This document shows, one piece after another, positions 1 through 7,992 of a stretch of 14,381 nt of DNA. The position numbers and the translations under genes were made by a program. Each line of letters opens with the position of its first letter. Position 1 is the first letter of the stretch. The notes below the pieces were generated by a model, which was given only the letters and a program-made list of their open reading frames with translations, ran no database searches and was not told the DNA's origin. The DNA is from Fragilaria radians (lineage: Eukaryota; Bacillariophyta; Fragilariophyceae; Fragilariales; Fragilariaceae), in the NCBI GenBank assembly GCA_900642245.1, contig CAAAJI010000303.1:5401-19781 (forward strand). The letters are read 5' to 3'.

Positions 1-205
1 CTAACGTAGCACAATAAAATAAATGACATTGTTCATTAACAAGCTTTCTAAGCTCATTCCGTGCAAGTTCACAGGTTTTAAAGTCCATGTGACTGAAAAT
101 CCAATTTGGCAAGCACCAATTCCAAGGGATTGCAAATTTAGGGAAACGCCTGACGAGTAAACAAAGTCATCACACTATGAAACCGTCTCAATTTTACTTT
201 GTGGA

Positions 206-640
206 ATGCCTCTGCAAAATGTCTTGTCAAAGGTGCCTGGTAATCATCAGGAGTGGAACAACAAAACATTTGAACAGGTACTACAAGCGTTTGCGCTTAA
301 TTACTGTAGTTCAACTGCAAGGACGGAACAAAAAGGATTTATGAAAAGACACTTGGGACTTGTCAGTGATCAAATGACTGAAACACTCCTAAGTACAATT
401 CACCAGTTTCATTGTTAATTAACATATTTACAGGGAACAGGTAATCAAGTTCATGCGGATGACATCCAAGAAATGGTTTATGATGCATTACCCAATTACA
501 CTCACATGATCATTGCAACATCTTTTTATTAGTGGGACAATGATACTAAATTGGATGCTGAGGTTGGTGCATACTTTTATTGCCTACTTGATCACATGAA
601 TCTTCCACACAGAACAAAAGCCTCCTAAGACCAGGAAGCA
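206..640 (+). pseudogene. gypsy gag remnant, copy 1
   Basis: In a working element this would be the capsid precursor that forms the cytoplasmic particle. The first frame (206-418) reads from an ATG and includes FALNYCSSTAR and KRHLGLVSDQ. The second frame starts after a stop at 416-418 and contains GTGNQVHADDIQEMVYDALP (from 434), then TLDAEV-like and YFYCLLDHMN segments. The spacing PGTG...DI.EMVY.ALP...W.D...DAEV..YF..L fits the gag of gypsy elements I know from algal and oomycete genomes. That match is recalled, not searched. A TAG after TSFY (532) and a TAA after RTKAS (628) break it. No zinc knuckle follows, because the sequence jumps to the RT/RNase H connection at about 650. Confidence 0.65.
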
Positions 641-649
641 ACTGCGCTC

Positions 650-868
650 ACCCTTAGAGCTAATTATTATTATCGCGAAATGTGGAAGCGACGATCACAC
701 ATATTAGCTCCTTTAATGGAACTTACAAAAGTCCTTAGGGAGGAAAATAATTAATTTAAATGGGAAAAGGCCCAAGATGATGCCTTTCAACAATATAAAG
801 AAACTAATTAGAAAAAAGTTCCATACATCAATAAAGTCTTTGAAATTCATACAGACGCATCTGATTAG
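650..868 (+). pseudogene. gypsy RT connection and start of RNase H, copy 1
   Basis: The frame beginning at 434 continues through this part. It reads NYYYREMWKRRSHILAPL, then KWEKAQDDAFQQYKE, then FEIHTDASD. This is the classic order at the end of a Ty3/gypsy reverse transcriptase: NYYR.MW.RRSH.LAPL, then W....Q.AF..IK, then the first aspartate region of RNase H (HTDAS). Stops follow NN (TAA), TN (TAG) and DASD (TAG at 866-868). Right after HTDASD the reading passes to integrase C-terminal sequence in another frame, so the rest of RNase H and most of the integrase are deleted. The RT palm with its YxDD motif is also absent upstream. Confidence 0.75.
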
Positions 869-869
869 C

Positions 870-1281
870 ATTTTAGATGCAACACCAGCACATATCGTGT
901 TGGACGAGATATGTTATTTGCTTTATCATTTACGACAAATTCGAAAGATCGTATTAACAAAAAACAAAAGCTTCTGATCGAAATGTAGAGCTTGTGAAAA
1001 TGAATCAAATATGACTAAAACGTTAATGATCTAGTTTTATTGGATTGAGGAACATTACAAAGAAACAAGTTCCAAAATATGATGGACCTTACCAAGTCAT
1101 TAGAGTGTATTCAAACGGTACTCTAAAAATTTGCATGGGCATCTACGTACAAAGACTCTCTATACAGAGAGGCATTTCGTATTTTAAGAGCCCTAATGAA
1201 GGAAGCAAATGCCATGATGTGGCTATGACGGGAACAAATGCTACATATTTAGTGATCACAGAGGTCCATCAAGATGCATGA
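870..1281 (+). pseudogene. gypsy integrase C-terminal remnant, copy 1
   Basis: The integrase C-terminal part binds DNA and helps place the element during insertion. The first piece reads ILDATPAHIV; the expected FGRDM follows only in copy 2, because here one T is missing near 900 and the frame shifts. The second piece (1045-1281) reads KKQVPKYDGPYQVIRVYSNG, then TLKIC and VQRLSIQRGISYF. This is the GP(Y/F) module, GPY.vi.V..NGTl.I......IqR...YF. The frame ends at a TGA after EVHQDA. No HHCC zinc finger or DDE core is present, so nothing here could integrate DNA. Confidence 0.75.
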
Positions 1282-1690
1282 TAGATCCAAGATTAGTTTA
1301 GTCGTATACGTTACTAGCTCATAATGTTTACATTTTTTCAAACTTACCTTTGTTGTCTCTCTGCATACTGCAATGCAGCCATGGTAATTACTGGCAACAA
1401 AAGTTCAGGAAACTTTCGGTAGTTACTACATTCTTGCAATGATTGACGATGGCTTTGTAGATGAAGCAAGGAAATGTCATCTGAATAGATATGATGAAGT
1501 TAAACGTCAAAGACAGAGTACTAATTCAACAGCAGTTGTTGGAATTTTTTTCAGATTCAATCGGAATTGACATGAAATGATTCCTGTCAAGACTAGGACA
1601 AAAGACTACTCTAATAGGTAAACCAAATATGCTAAAGACACATATTTTGTTAAGCTAACGTCACAACACTCTTGAGTAAACTTCAAGCAA

Positions 1691-1720
1691 AGTAACCTTT
1701 TGCAATAAAAGAAGGTTACT
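1691..1720. repeat. 9-bp inverted repeat with AATAAA in the loop
   Basis: AGTAACCTT (1691-1699) pairs perfectly with AAGGTTACT (1712-1720). The 12-base loop contains aataaa (1704-1709), the usual eukaryotic poly(A) signal. It may be the 3' end signal of an unrecognised transcript or an LTR R region, or a chance hairpin in AT-rich DNA. Confidence 0.45.
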
Positions 1721-1831
1721 CTTTCAAGAGAAGGTTTAGTTCTAGATTTAATATCTTTTGCGTTATAATTTGCATTTCGAAATTCTCCTCCTTTATCTAT
1801 TTAACTTACCTAAATCTTCCAGGTTAATTCA

Positions 1832-1852
1832 TAGTATTAACCCCTAATACTA
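1832..1852. repeat. 8-bp perfect inverted repeat
   Basis: TAGTATTA (1832-1839) and TAATACTA (1845-1852) are exact reverse complements around the loop ACCCC. No flanking gene explains it. Confidence 0.4.
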
Positions 1853-2866
1853 ACTTGAGTAATCTTCTCTAACCTAACAAATCTACGGTGACAATTAAAA
1901 GAAAAATACGAACAAACACTTATAATTTCAATCCCTGCATCCGCACAGCATTCATACATTTCAAACGCATTCCTGGGTTAATTCGATACAACGAGATGAT
2001 TGAAAAGCTTTACAATATTAGATGTCCCTCAACCAAATACTTATTCAGAGTAAGAGCTCGGTTCCAACAAGTTGGTTGGAGAGCTTTGATGTATTGATTG
2101 CTTGTTAATGTCTGAATATGAGATCCGCGCAAAAGATATTTTAAATGGGCCATTTTTTATGTCCTCTTCCAATTCAAAAAATTAGATGCAAATTTGTGAG
2201 GCATGTTACCTGGTAAATGCAAAGCATGAAGTGTATTGAATTGTGACGTTCCAAAGCATTAAAATTACAGAAAGAAAAAATATGATAAACAATATCCATT
2301 TAAGCGATAAAAGCATCAAACTTCAAGTACAGGATAATCAGTACCTAGATTAGGGCTGGGAATAATCGTATCAGTGCAAGTACACATTTCCTATGTGATT
2401 CACACATATCCAAATTGATTTGCATCAACACAGCTTTAGGGATCAAAGGAAAATTAGCAAAGAACATTGATTATGGATTTAGGAGTGTCATACTTCTAAT
2501 GCACAACTTAGTCTGAGATGAATATAAGGAAAGCCTGACAAGGATTGTACAAAACGGTTATTTGCCTGCTAATCTTCAATTGCAATGCAACCTTCCAGCT
2601 AAATTCCTGTGGATTCTAATGTCTGTGGATTAAATAAAGGCAAAATGAACATGAAATACAGTCTCAACATATCAACAGAGGAAATCATTTGTTTGAGAAT
2701 TAATCAAAGTTTCGATCGAAGGAAACAATTTCTTTACTTTTGCAGACAAAGTTAAATAGGTGAGGCATTGTAGCGACACTTGATGAATTTCATGACAGGA
2801 AAAGCATTAGAAATATCACTAATATTCAATCCACATTTTACCTATTTGTATAGCTTATTCAATAGG

Positions 2867-3004
2867 CTTAGAGAATTTGATATAATTAGTGTAATTTAGT
2901 AGGAAACGGTTTATACTACTGTAAAGTACAATATTCATCTGGGTGCTGACAAATTCCCGAATTGATTCAAAGTCAAATACCTCATTAGCATCAACAGATT
3001 GATT
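2867..3004 (-). repeat. Duplicated 138-bp segment X, copy 1, with an open minus frame
   Basis: This segment is about 90% identical by eye to 11873-12011. On the minus strand it has one open frame that includes VDANEVFDFESIREFVSTQM and then NIVLYSSIN...NYTNYIKFSK. The frame stays open in both copies even though most of the differences alter amino acids. In this copy the open frame runs from just after a stop near 3075 (QNIQGLLLDLTCHWY...) down to a TAA just past 2867 (SKPIE then stop), about 75 codons without an upstream Met. I do not recognise the family. It could be an exon of a cellular gene, or retroelement coding captured twice. Confidence 0.55.
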
Positions 3005-3618
3005 TAAGTTCTGTGATGTGGAATGCAACTGGAGATACCAATGACATGTTAGGTCAAGTAGTAAACCTTGAATATTTTGTCACGCATCAGATTGCATGAC
3101 CTGCAAATTCTAGGTTCGCAAATAACAATCATAAAAATCTTTGTCATAGTTATTGCTGGAAATGTAAAAATTCAAAGACAAATTCTCTCTTGTAAAATAG
3201 TTAACTCTGTGGAGCAAAGCAAAGACCAACTACTTGTCATTGATAAAATGTGTAAGGTTGTGATTGGAACCCGCCACCTTGGCAAAAAGGATGCGTTCAC
3301 AAGGATACCATCATCCACAGCCGAGCTTTAAACTTTTGGAATTGTTTTATTGTTGTGCTGTACCTCGCCTATTATTCATTGGGAAAGTAAAATATATAAT
3401 CCATAATATTTGGACCCTCGCCGCCAAATCATTCTACGAATAAATAGTAACTTAAATCAACTAATATTCCCAGTTTCTTTCAATTATTTCCCACTATTCC
3501 CCCCCAAAAATGAAGCAAAAAGATAATTTAGTTGTAAGGTATTGATATGAAAATCGTGAAAATCGGTGATTTGCTTCCTTGATTAAACTGAACAGATTTA
3601 ATAATACCTCTATATTTA
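3005..3618. other. Unassigned stretch
   Basis: This is AT-rich sequence with no supported gene. An 87-codon plus frame (3068-3331) and a roughly 50-codon minus frame overlap, and neither shows a motif. The minus frame of segment X extends into the first 70 bases or so. A C-rich run lies at 3498-3505. Confidence 0.4.
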
Positions 3619-4167
3619 TCACTCATCGATATAGTTCAATCCAGCAGTAGTCATACCCTTATAATCATGAATAGTAATATTCAGGTAGTCAACACGGATC
3701 TTACTGGAATACCCTTTCCCAACATATTCTTGAATCTCATTATCAAAATATCATTCACCACATCATCAACCTCGCTTTTAGGAAACAGAGTCTTCCACTA
3801 AAGATTGAAAAATATGAAGTTGAGGATTCACACGAAATGCCTTCTTAGAAGCAAAGTGCTCCATGAGTATCCTATGGAGCGAAGCCTTAGTAGCCTTAAG
3901 GAAAATCTCGTAGTAATTCTCATTGTACTTATTAGGCTTCAGAGTATGATGAGCGAGAGTTTTGGCATTGTCTTCCATAAGATGCTCCTTTACAATAGTC
4001 CGAAGCTTATTCAACTTCTCAAGCTTACGCTGCCTCTTCCCATTCTATATTCCACCACATATAACCTGATCATTATGGAGTACGTAAGATAGTTGTTGAG
4101 GTTTTGTCATTTCTATATTGTCAATATTTCTATAAGTATGCGAAATAATTAACTTTTCCCCCCGCAT
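3619..4167 (-). pseudogene. Broken gene of unknown family
   Basis: On the minus strand a coherent coding sequence of about 180 codons is broken by one nonsense codon and two frameshifts. It can start at ATG 4167 (MRGEKLIISHTY...) or ATG 4110 (MTKPQQLSYVLHNDQ...), both in the same frame. A TAG interrupts at 4047-4045. The longest intact block (4014-3778) contains KRQRKLEKLNKLR, a basic, probably helical stretch, and then NENYYEIFLKATKAS and KKAFRVNPQLHIFQSLVED. Near 3780 the frame changes to give SEVDDVVND. Near 3730 it changes again to give DNEIQEYVGKGYSS, IRVDYLNITIHDYKG and LNYIDE, ending at TGA 3621-3619. The continuity of protein-like sequence across the shifts is the evidence for a former gene. 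The ATATAG before NGKRQ could instead be a splice acceptor. I do not recognise the family. Confidence 0.55.
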
Positions 4168-4180
4168 GTCTATCTGCCTC

Positions 4181-4577
4181 TGTCAACGTGGGGTCAGGTG
4201 GGTTCCAGTCCTTGTTCCATGAGCTCTGCTCTGCTCTGCTCTTAGCACAGTCACATAATCTGTTCCTGTTGCATCAACTGCATACCCCGTGTTACTGGTC
4301 TTTGGCAACCTTTTCAATGATGCGGTTGATGATCTTCAGAAACATGTAGCATAGAACCAGGTACATACGGGAGTTCGTCTGTTGCTGCCTGGGGATAAGA
4401 TGTAGATACCCTCGGCTTTTTCAAAACGATTGGGGACATCTTGATATCGCTTGTATGCCTCGAAAGCTCGATGCTATAATTTAACCTCAGCGAAACTTTG
4501 TCATCGTGAATCGGAAAACTTCCTTCTACCTTTAATTCAGTACTGTATCAACTACTAACCACGTATCGACTCTGACA
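4181..4577 (-). mobile_element. Candidate 3' LTR of copia element A
   Basis: Read on the minus strand, a purine run (TAAGGAGGG, 4586-4578) is followed at 4577 by TGTCAGAGTC, the TG start expected of an LTR just after a polypurine tract and a short way past the end of the RNase H frame. The inner boundary at 4577 is therefore reasonable. The outer boundary is a guess: the plus strand has TGTCAACG at 4181, so the minus LTR would end in TGACA, giving a 5-bp terminal inverted repeat and a length of 397 bp. No second LTR copy is in the window to confirm it. Confidence 0.4.
4224..4242. repeat. CTCTG microsatellite
   Basis: Three exact CTCTG units are followed by CTCT. It lies inside the candidate LTR of element A. 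Confidence 0.6.
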
Positions 4578-4586
4578 CCCTCCTTA
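4578..4586 (-). promoter_or_regulatory. Polypurine tract of copia element A
   Basis: On the minus strand TAAGGAGGG lies immediately before TGTCAGA. In LTR retrotransposons this tract primes plus-strand DNA synthesis at the edge of the 3' LTR. It sits about 30 bases past the end of the RNase H frame, as expected. Confidence 0.55.
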
Positions 4587-4617
4587 AATTTTAAATTTTT
4601 CGCTTCACCATTTCAAT

Positions 4618-5110
4618 CTAAATTCTCAATAAATATTGACGAATGTTTCTTGAACAATTCAATGCCCAAGTTCTTAGTGAACAAGTCACTGGGGTTATTT
4701 TCGGACTATATCCATTTAATCTTCTCTCCTTCGCTTCACGAAAAAAAAGATAGCAAACATCGATATGACGTGTCCTGCCTCCCACGCTCCAATTGCTGAC
4801 TGAGTCCTTTGTACCTTTGTTATCCATCTGTAATACTATTCGTAACTTAACTTTAATTTTGATTAACTTGACAACCTTTTTCACATCAAGCATTTTCTGA
4901 TAACAGGTTGCATGCATTGCAGCTACCAACTCAGCTTCAGTTACTGAAAGCGTTTCTGCTTCCTGCATCTTGCTTTTGGCACCTACAGGTGATCCATTAA
5001 AAATGCAATATATCCTGTAACACTTCTTCTGGTTTTTGTGTCCTTTGAATAGTCCAAATCAGATACACCAACCATACTTACTTCATTTTCATCCTCATGT
5101 TTGTTCCAAG
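4618..5110 (-). pseudogene. copia element A RNase H
   Basis: RNase H removes the RNA strand during reverse transcription of the element. On the minus strand the domain starts with GVSDLDYSKDTKTRRSVTGY (about 5085-5010), the first acidic motif of copia RNase H (SDsDyA.D..TRRSVtGY). After a frameshift near 5000 it continues FNGSPVGAKSKMQEAETLSV, then TEAELVAAMH. It then gives LQMDNKGTKDSVSNWSVGG and RTRHIDV, matching the usual vDNKGavDl.nnwsvggRTRHiDv. A second frameshift near 4730 separates the last part, where SENNPSDLFTKNL can be read. The RNase H acidic residues are largely present, but the frame is broken at least twice. Its NWSVGGRTRH signature differs from the NASSGVRTCH of element B, so the two are different families. 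Confidence 0.8.
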
Positions 5111-5825
5111 CTCCAGTCGGCTTTAATATGCATTCAATATTTTGTAATTGTTGCAAAAATTCATCACTCTTTCTATTGCAATTTGATGACTTATTTGTGG
5201 TTTTGATGAAAACTTTGATAACTCTCTAGCCAAATTCCCAATTTCAGGTCTCAACCATTGTGTTAAATACAATATCTTTCCCACCCCTGCCTGATATTTC
5301 TTTTTCTCTCTTTCTGGATTTATGTCTTCAATACTCCCAGCTTGCAAGCATTGATCCACTGGTGCCGGTGTACTTACATTTTTTGATCCAGCACCAAATT
5401 TGTCAATGTAACTTTTAACCAAGAACAATTGTATAAATTTCACTGATCTTTCATTTTCGTCCATCTTGATTCACACCCAATATATTCCTTTACTAATCCA
5501 ACATCATCACATTCAAAATATTCCATCATTTTGTTTTTTCTCTGATTATATCCAAATCAGAGCCAAAGAAAATGCAATCATCAACCAATGGTAAACAGAC
5601 AATTTTTCTTCCATTTCCACTTTATAATAGCAACAAGGGTCAACTTTGTTTCTTGTGAAGCCCATTGCAGTTCAATCTCTCAATAATTCAGTCCAGAATG
5701 CTTGTGCTGTTTGCTTTAGGCCATAGATATAGTCCTGTTTAGTTTCAATACCTGTGATTCCTTATAAAAATGTTCAAATCATTGGGGAATCTTCTAGAAT
5801 ATCTTTTCTCCCTTTTCGCTTCATA
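5111..5825 (-). pseudogene. copia element A reverse transcriptase, C-terminal two thirds
   Basis: Reading right to left, the frame pieces are: PQ.FEHFYKES and LKLNRT (about 5800-5735); YIYGLKQTAQAFWTELL (around 5720), the copia (I/V)YGLKQa...W motif; MGFTRNKVDPCCYYK; and LPLVDDCIFFGSD (VDD at 5577-5585), the RT catalytic motif with Leu in the usual Tyr position. Next come MMEYFECDDVGLVKEYIGC and the last intact block (5464-5123) with VSTPAPVDQ, KYQAGVGKILYLTQWLRPEI and NLARELSKF. At least four frameshifts or stops separate these pieces. The first third of RT, the integrase and gag are absent: the sequence changes to opposite-strand copia B at about 5830. Confidence 0.8.
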
Positions 5826-5835
5826 TCTACATGCC

Positions 5836-6258
5836 AGTACAAATAATGGTAATGTTGACCCGCCATACTTCGATTCACAAGATTTAGTTGTTATGGCATC
5901 TGCTAGCGATGTAAGGATTAACAAAGACATATGGATTTGTGATAGTTTTGCTAGCGGGCACTACAGTATGTCAATGATTTGCATGTATAATTCAAGACAT
6001 CAACAAGAAAGTCACGGTAGGAAATGGTAGCAAAGGGTTGGCAACGAATGTTTGAAATCCTAGAGGCCGAATCATTCAACTTGACGCTTCTACAGTGAAT
6101 ATTGTGATCAACAAAGTCAAGCATTTACCAGATTTTAGTGCTATTCTATTCAGTGTCAGCAAGCCATCAAGAATGGATTTGATCTCAGCGATGAAGGTGA
6201 GAGTATCTCCCTTAAAAAGGGATCATCTAGTATCACTTTTGATAGGATCATCAAGAGT
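5836..6258 (+). pseudogene. copia element B protease region
   Basis: The aspartic protease cuts the copia polyprotein. From about 5860 the frame gives DLVVMASASDVRI and IWICDSFASGHYSM (5926-5970). The active site normally reads D(S/T)GA; here it is DSFAS, with Phe replacing the Gly, so the enzyme would be inactive even without the stop at 6028. After a frameshift the sequence continues IKKVTVGNGSKGLATNV-like, then IIQLDASTVNIVINKVKHLP and FSAILFSVSK, the segment that normally follows copia protease (c.l..V.y.P.l..NLlSv..). A further frameshift leads into SISLKKGSSSITFDRIIKSL at about 6205. Confidence 0.7.
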
Positions 6259-6445
6259 TTGGATGGAACTATTTCTGGAATCCAGATGATTTCACTTGAT
6301 TCTCCTGCTGCTTATGTTACTCAGAGTAAGGAGGATTCAATCAAGAGCATTGATATAAGCAAGTTCCATGAGATGATTGGACACTGTGCGTTTGCTTGCT
6401 TGAAGAAAACTGCTCAAGTTCACGGTTTGAAGCACTGGAAGGGTG
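6259..6445 (+). pseudogene. copia element B GAG-pre-integrase (HHCC) domain
   Basis: The frame reads DGTISGIQMISLDSPAAYV and then ISKFHEMIGHCAFACLKKTA and QVHGLKHWKGG. H-(x)4-(G)H-C...L.kTA..hGlk is the start of the copia integrase zinc-binding domain. The pair of cysteines that should follow (C..C) and the linker into the catalytic core are missing: the frame passes directly to TRQQIGKVERKF, in another frame, at about 6450. Confidence 0.75.
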
Positions 6446-6898
6446 GAAGTAAAGTTTGGTCCTCAAACGCGACAACAAATTGGCAAGGTGGAGAGGAAGT
6501 TCCAGACATTCTTTGGAAGAATCAGCACTGTGTTGAATAGTGCAGGACTCATTGATCATTAAAGATCTGGAGTATGTGCAGAACGTACTATGACGGTCAC
6601 TTTTCTGTCCAACATCACATCCATCAAGAACAAGCCAATCTGTCCATATCAACTCATGTTTAGAAGTAAACCAAGGCTGCCTGAAAGTTTAAGATCCTTT
6701 GGTGAAATGGGCATTGTCACAACTAAAAGTGATATTCAAGGGAAGTTAACAAACAGAGGAACTCCTTGCATGTTCATGGGCTATTCTGTAAATCATGCTC
6801 ATGATGTTTACAGAATGTTGAACATTGAAACCAAGAAGGTTATCAACTCGCGAGACATCATTTGGTTAAATCAAGTGTGCAATGATTGGAAGGTTTAG
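6446..6898 (+). pseudogene. copia element B integrase, end of core and C-terminal part
   Basis: The integrase inserts the element's DNA copy into the genome. FGPQTRQQIGKVERKFQTFF (about 6450-6510) holds the third catalytic residue, the Glu of KVERKF (6485-6502), in the usual T.qqNGkVERkf setting. The two upstream catalytic Asp residues are deleted. After SAGLIDH a TAA interrupts. The block at 6590-6898 then reads VTFLSNITSIKNKPICPYQL, FRSKPRLPESLRSFGEMGIV, KSDIQGKLTNRGTPCMFMGY and VINSRDIIWLN, the standard copia integrase tail (fGe......i..KL..rg..c.fvGY......YR......v..SRDv.W). Confidence 0.85.
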
Positions 6899-7413
6899 AA
6901 CAAAGAAGTATGCTGAAGATGATGAAGATCCAACAAGTTATTATGGAATTGAAAACAAAGGGCTTCAATTTGAAGATTGAAGCTACTTACGTTGTCGTGT
7001 TATTGAAGACTCTAATTTGAAGTCAATATTGATTATGCAACCACATTTGATTAATAATCTGCAAACCAAATTTGGGAATGAAGTTTGTAATAAAAGAGTT
7101 TAAAAAACTCCATGAACTTCAAGATTCAAGATTGAACAACCGGATGATGACGCTGAAGTAATTAGACCAATGCTTCAAAGTTGCTATCGATCTGGTGTTG
7201 GCATGTTACTTTATTTAACCAAACATTCATGCCCTGATCTATGCAATGCTGTTAGAGAACTTGCAACATGTATGGATAAAGCAATAAAAGGAACTTATCT
7301 GGAAATGTTGAGGGTGATAAAATTTGTGATTTGATACTATGAATTTTTGCCTCCGAATCCAACCAGAATCTTAAGGCAAAAATTGGAGTCTCCGTGTATT
7401 TTGCAACAGTGAC
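6899..7413 (+). pseudogene. copia element B RT C-terminal part
   Basis: A short acidic linker (KKYAEDDEDPTSYYGIENKG) leads directly to sequence that lies after the RT active site in intact elements: RCRVIEDSNL and IMQPHLINNLQTKFG. Next come QPDDDAEV, YRSGVGMLLYLTKHSCPDLC, NAVRELATCMDKA and EMLRVIKFV. The pattern YRSgvG.LlYL...sRPDi.navreLs is the copia RT thumb/connection. The palm with YVDD is missing, a second internal deletion of this element. The section ends in NSDWA (7405-7419), the first acidic motif of RNase H, where the solo LTR interrupts. Confidence 0.85.
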
Positions 7414-7418
7414 TGGGC
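7414..7418. repeat. Target-site duplication, left copy (TGGGC)
   Basis: It is identical to 7988-7992 and directly abuts the TG start of the solo LTR. Confidence 0.7.
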
Positions 7419-7720
7419 TGTAACTATAATGCGATTAACATCAATTCTATATTTTGGGTTTGACGACTGACCCGAATGCAATTACCCTTGAATTTCGCAC
7501 TCTACCTCTACTACTCACACTTACCAATGCGTTGTACTGATTTTTGAACGCATTGGCTTCTCTTTTCATTTTCCAGTACTTGTTACACGTAGAATCGGGA
7601 TACGATTGAAAATTTGCGCAAGAGCTCTGCACCGATTCTTGCAGTACTTGGTATTTACATGTTTGCATACATACATAACTGTTTCTTGCAGTACACATCT
7701 AGAAAATGCAGTTTAAGTTT

Positions 7721-7727
7721 TATAAAG
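7721..7727 (+). promoter_or_regulatory. Candidate TATA box of the solo LTR
   Basis: TATAAAG lies just past the middle of the LTR, a usual place for the U3 promoter. It is judged by motif and position only. Confidence 0.35.
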
Positions 7728-7740
7728 AGAACATCAACAA

Positions 7741-7870
7741 TTCTTGGGAGAACTTATTAACTTTCAATCCCACACAAACTTTGATGTTCCTGGAAAATCT
7801 TATTTCAATCCCATTCAAACTTTGGTGTTCCTGGGAACCTATTTAATTCAATCCCACTAACTTCAAAAAC
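7741..7870 (+). repeat. Three imperfect tandem repeats in the solo LTR
   Basis: The units are 7741-7786, 7787-7827 and 7828-7870, of 41 to 46 bp. Each starts ttc(c/t)tgg, continues through ttcaatccca, and the first two end caaactttg(a/g)tg before the next ttcctgg. They lie downstream of the TATA candidate, which would put them in the transcribed part of the LTR. Confidence 0.7.
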
Positions 7871-7987
7871 AATGGAGAATAAGCTTATAATTTCTAAAGT
7901 GCTATATTACATAACCAATTTTTACTTCCTTTAATTCAGTGCCCACTTCTTGCCGCTTCCTGCCGCGACGGGATCCAAGAAATAACA

Positions 7988-7992
7988 TGGGC
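7988..7992. repeat. Target-site duplication, right copy (TGGGC)
   Basis: It is identical to 7414-7418 and directly follows the ACA end of the solo LTR. Confidence 0.7.

Larger units (their letters stand above)
161..1342 (+). mobile_element. Defective Ty3/gypsy-derived unit, copy 1
   Basis: This stretch holds three pieces of a gypsy polyprotein in the normal order but with the middle missing: gag (206-640), the RT/RNase H connection (655-868), and the integrase C-terminus (870-1281). Zinc knuckle, protease, RT core, most of RNase H and the integrase DDE core are absent. The limits come from comparison with copy 2: similarity starts near the bases catcacacta (161 here, 10651 there). At the other end, 1210-1342 resembles 10520-10650. 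No LTRs are recognised. Several in-frame stops (418, 532, 628, 866) show that it cannot make a polyprotein. Copy 2 has the same deletions, so I infer a non-autonomous family rather than two independent decays. Confidence 0.8.
1343..2866. other. Unassigned AT-rich stretch
   Basis: No gene could be supported over this 1.5 kb. The longest frame (1888-2097, plus, 69 codons) shows no motif. Local structure includes a perfect 9-bp inverted repeat around an AATAAA (1691-1720) and a perfect 8-bp inverted repeat (1832-1852). In copy 2 of the gypsy unit this stretch is missing, and the integrase tail is joined straight to the sequence that here begins at 2867. Confidence 0.5.
7419..7987 (+). mobile_element. 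Solo LTR nested in copia B RNase H
   Basis: The copia RNase H breaks off at SDWA (TGACTGGGC then TG...) and resumes after ATAACA with TGGGCTGGACAA. The 5-bp sequence TGGGC is present on both sides (7414-7418 and 7988-7992), and the DNA between them begins TGTAACTATAATG and ends GAAATAACA, the TG...CA ends of an LTR. Taking out 569 bp plus one TGGGC rejoins the copia motif as SDWAG, independent evidence of insertion. A TATAAAG at 7721-7727 fits a promoter in plus orientation. No retroelement coding lies inside, so it is a solo LTR left by LTR-LTR recombination. The family is unknown and no second copy is in the window. Confidence 0.75.

Noticed and set aside
1..160. A minus frame at the left edge with CELARNELRKLVNEQC
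   Set aside because: It looks protein-like, but it is too short, cut by the window edge, and matches no family I can name.
3805..4092. A 95-codon plus-strand frame
   Set aside because: It overlies the minus-strand broken gene (3619-4167), which has more protein-like sequence that continues across frame changes. The plus frame looks like its shadow.
7447..7698. An 83-codon minus frame as a gene
   Set aside because: It lies wholly inside the solo LTR and shows no domain.
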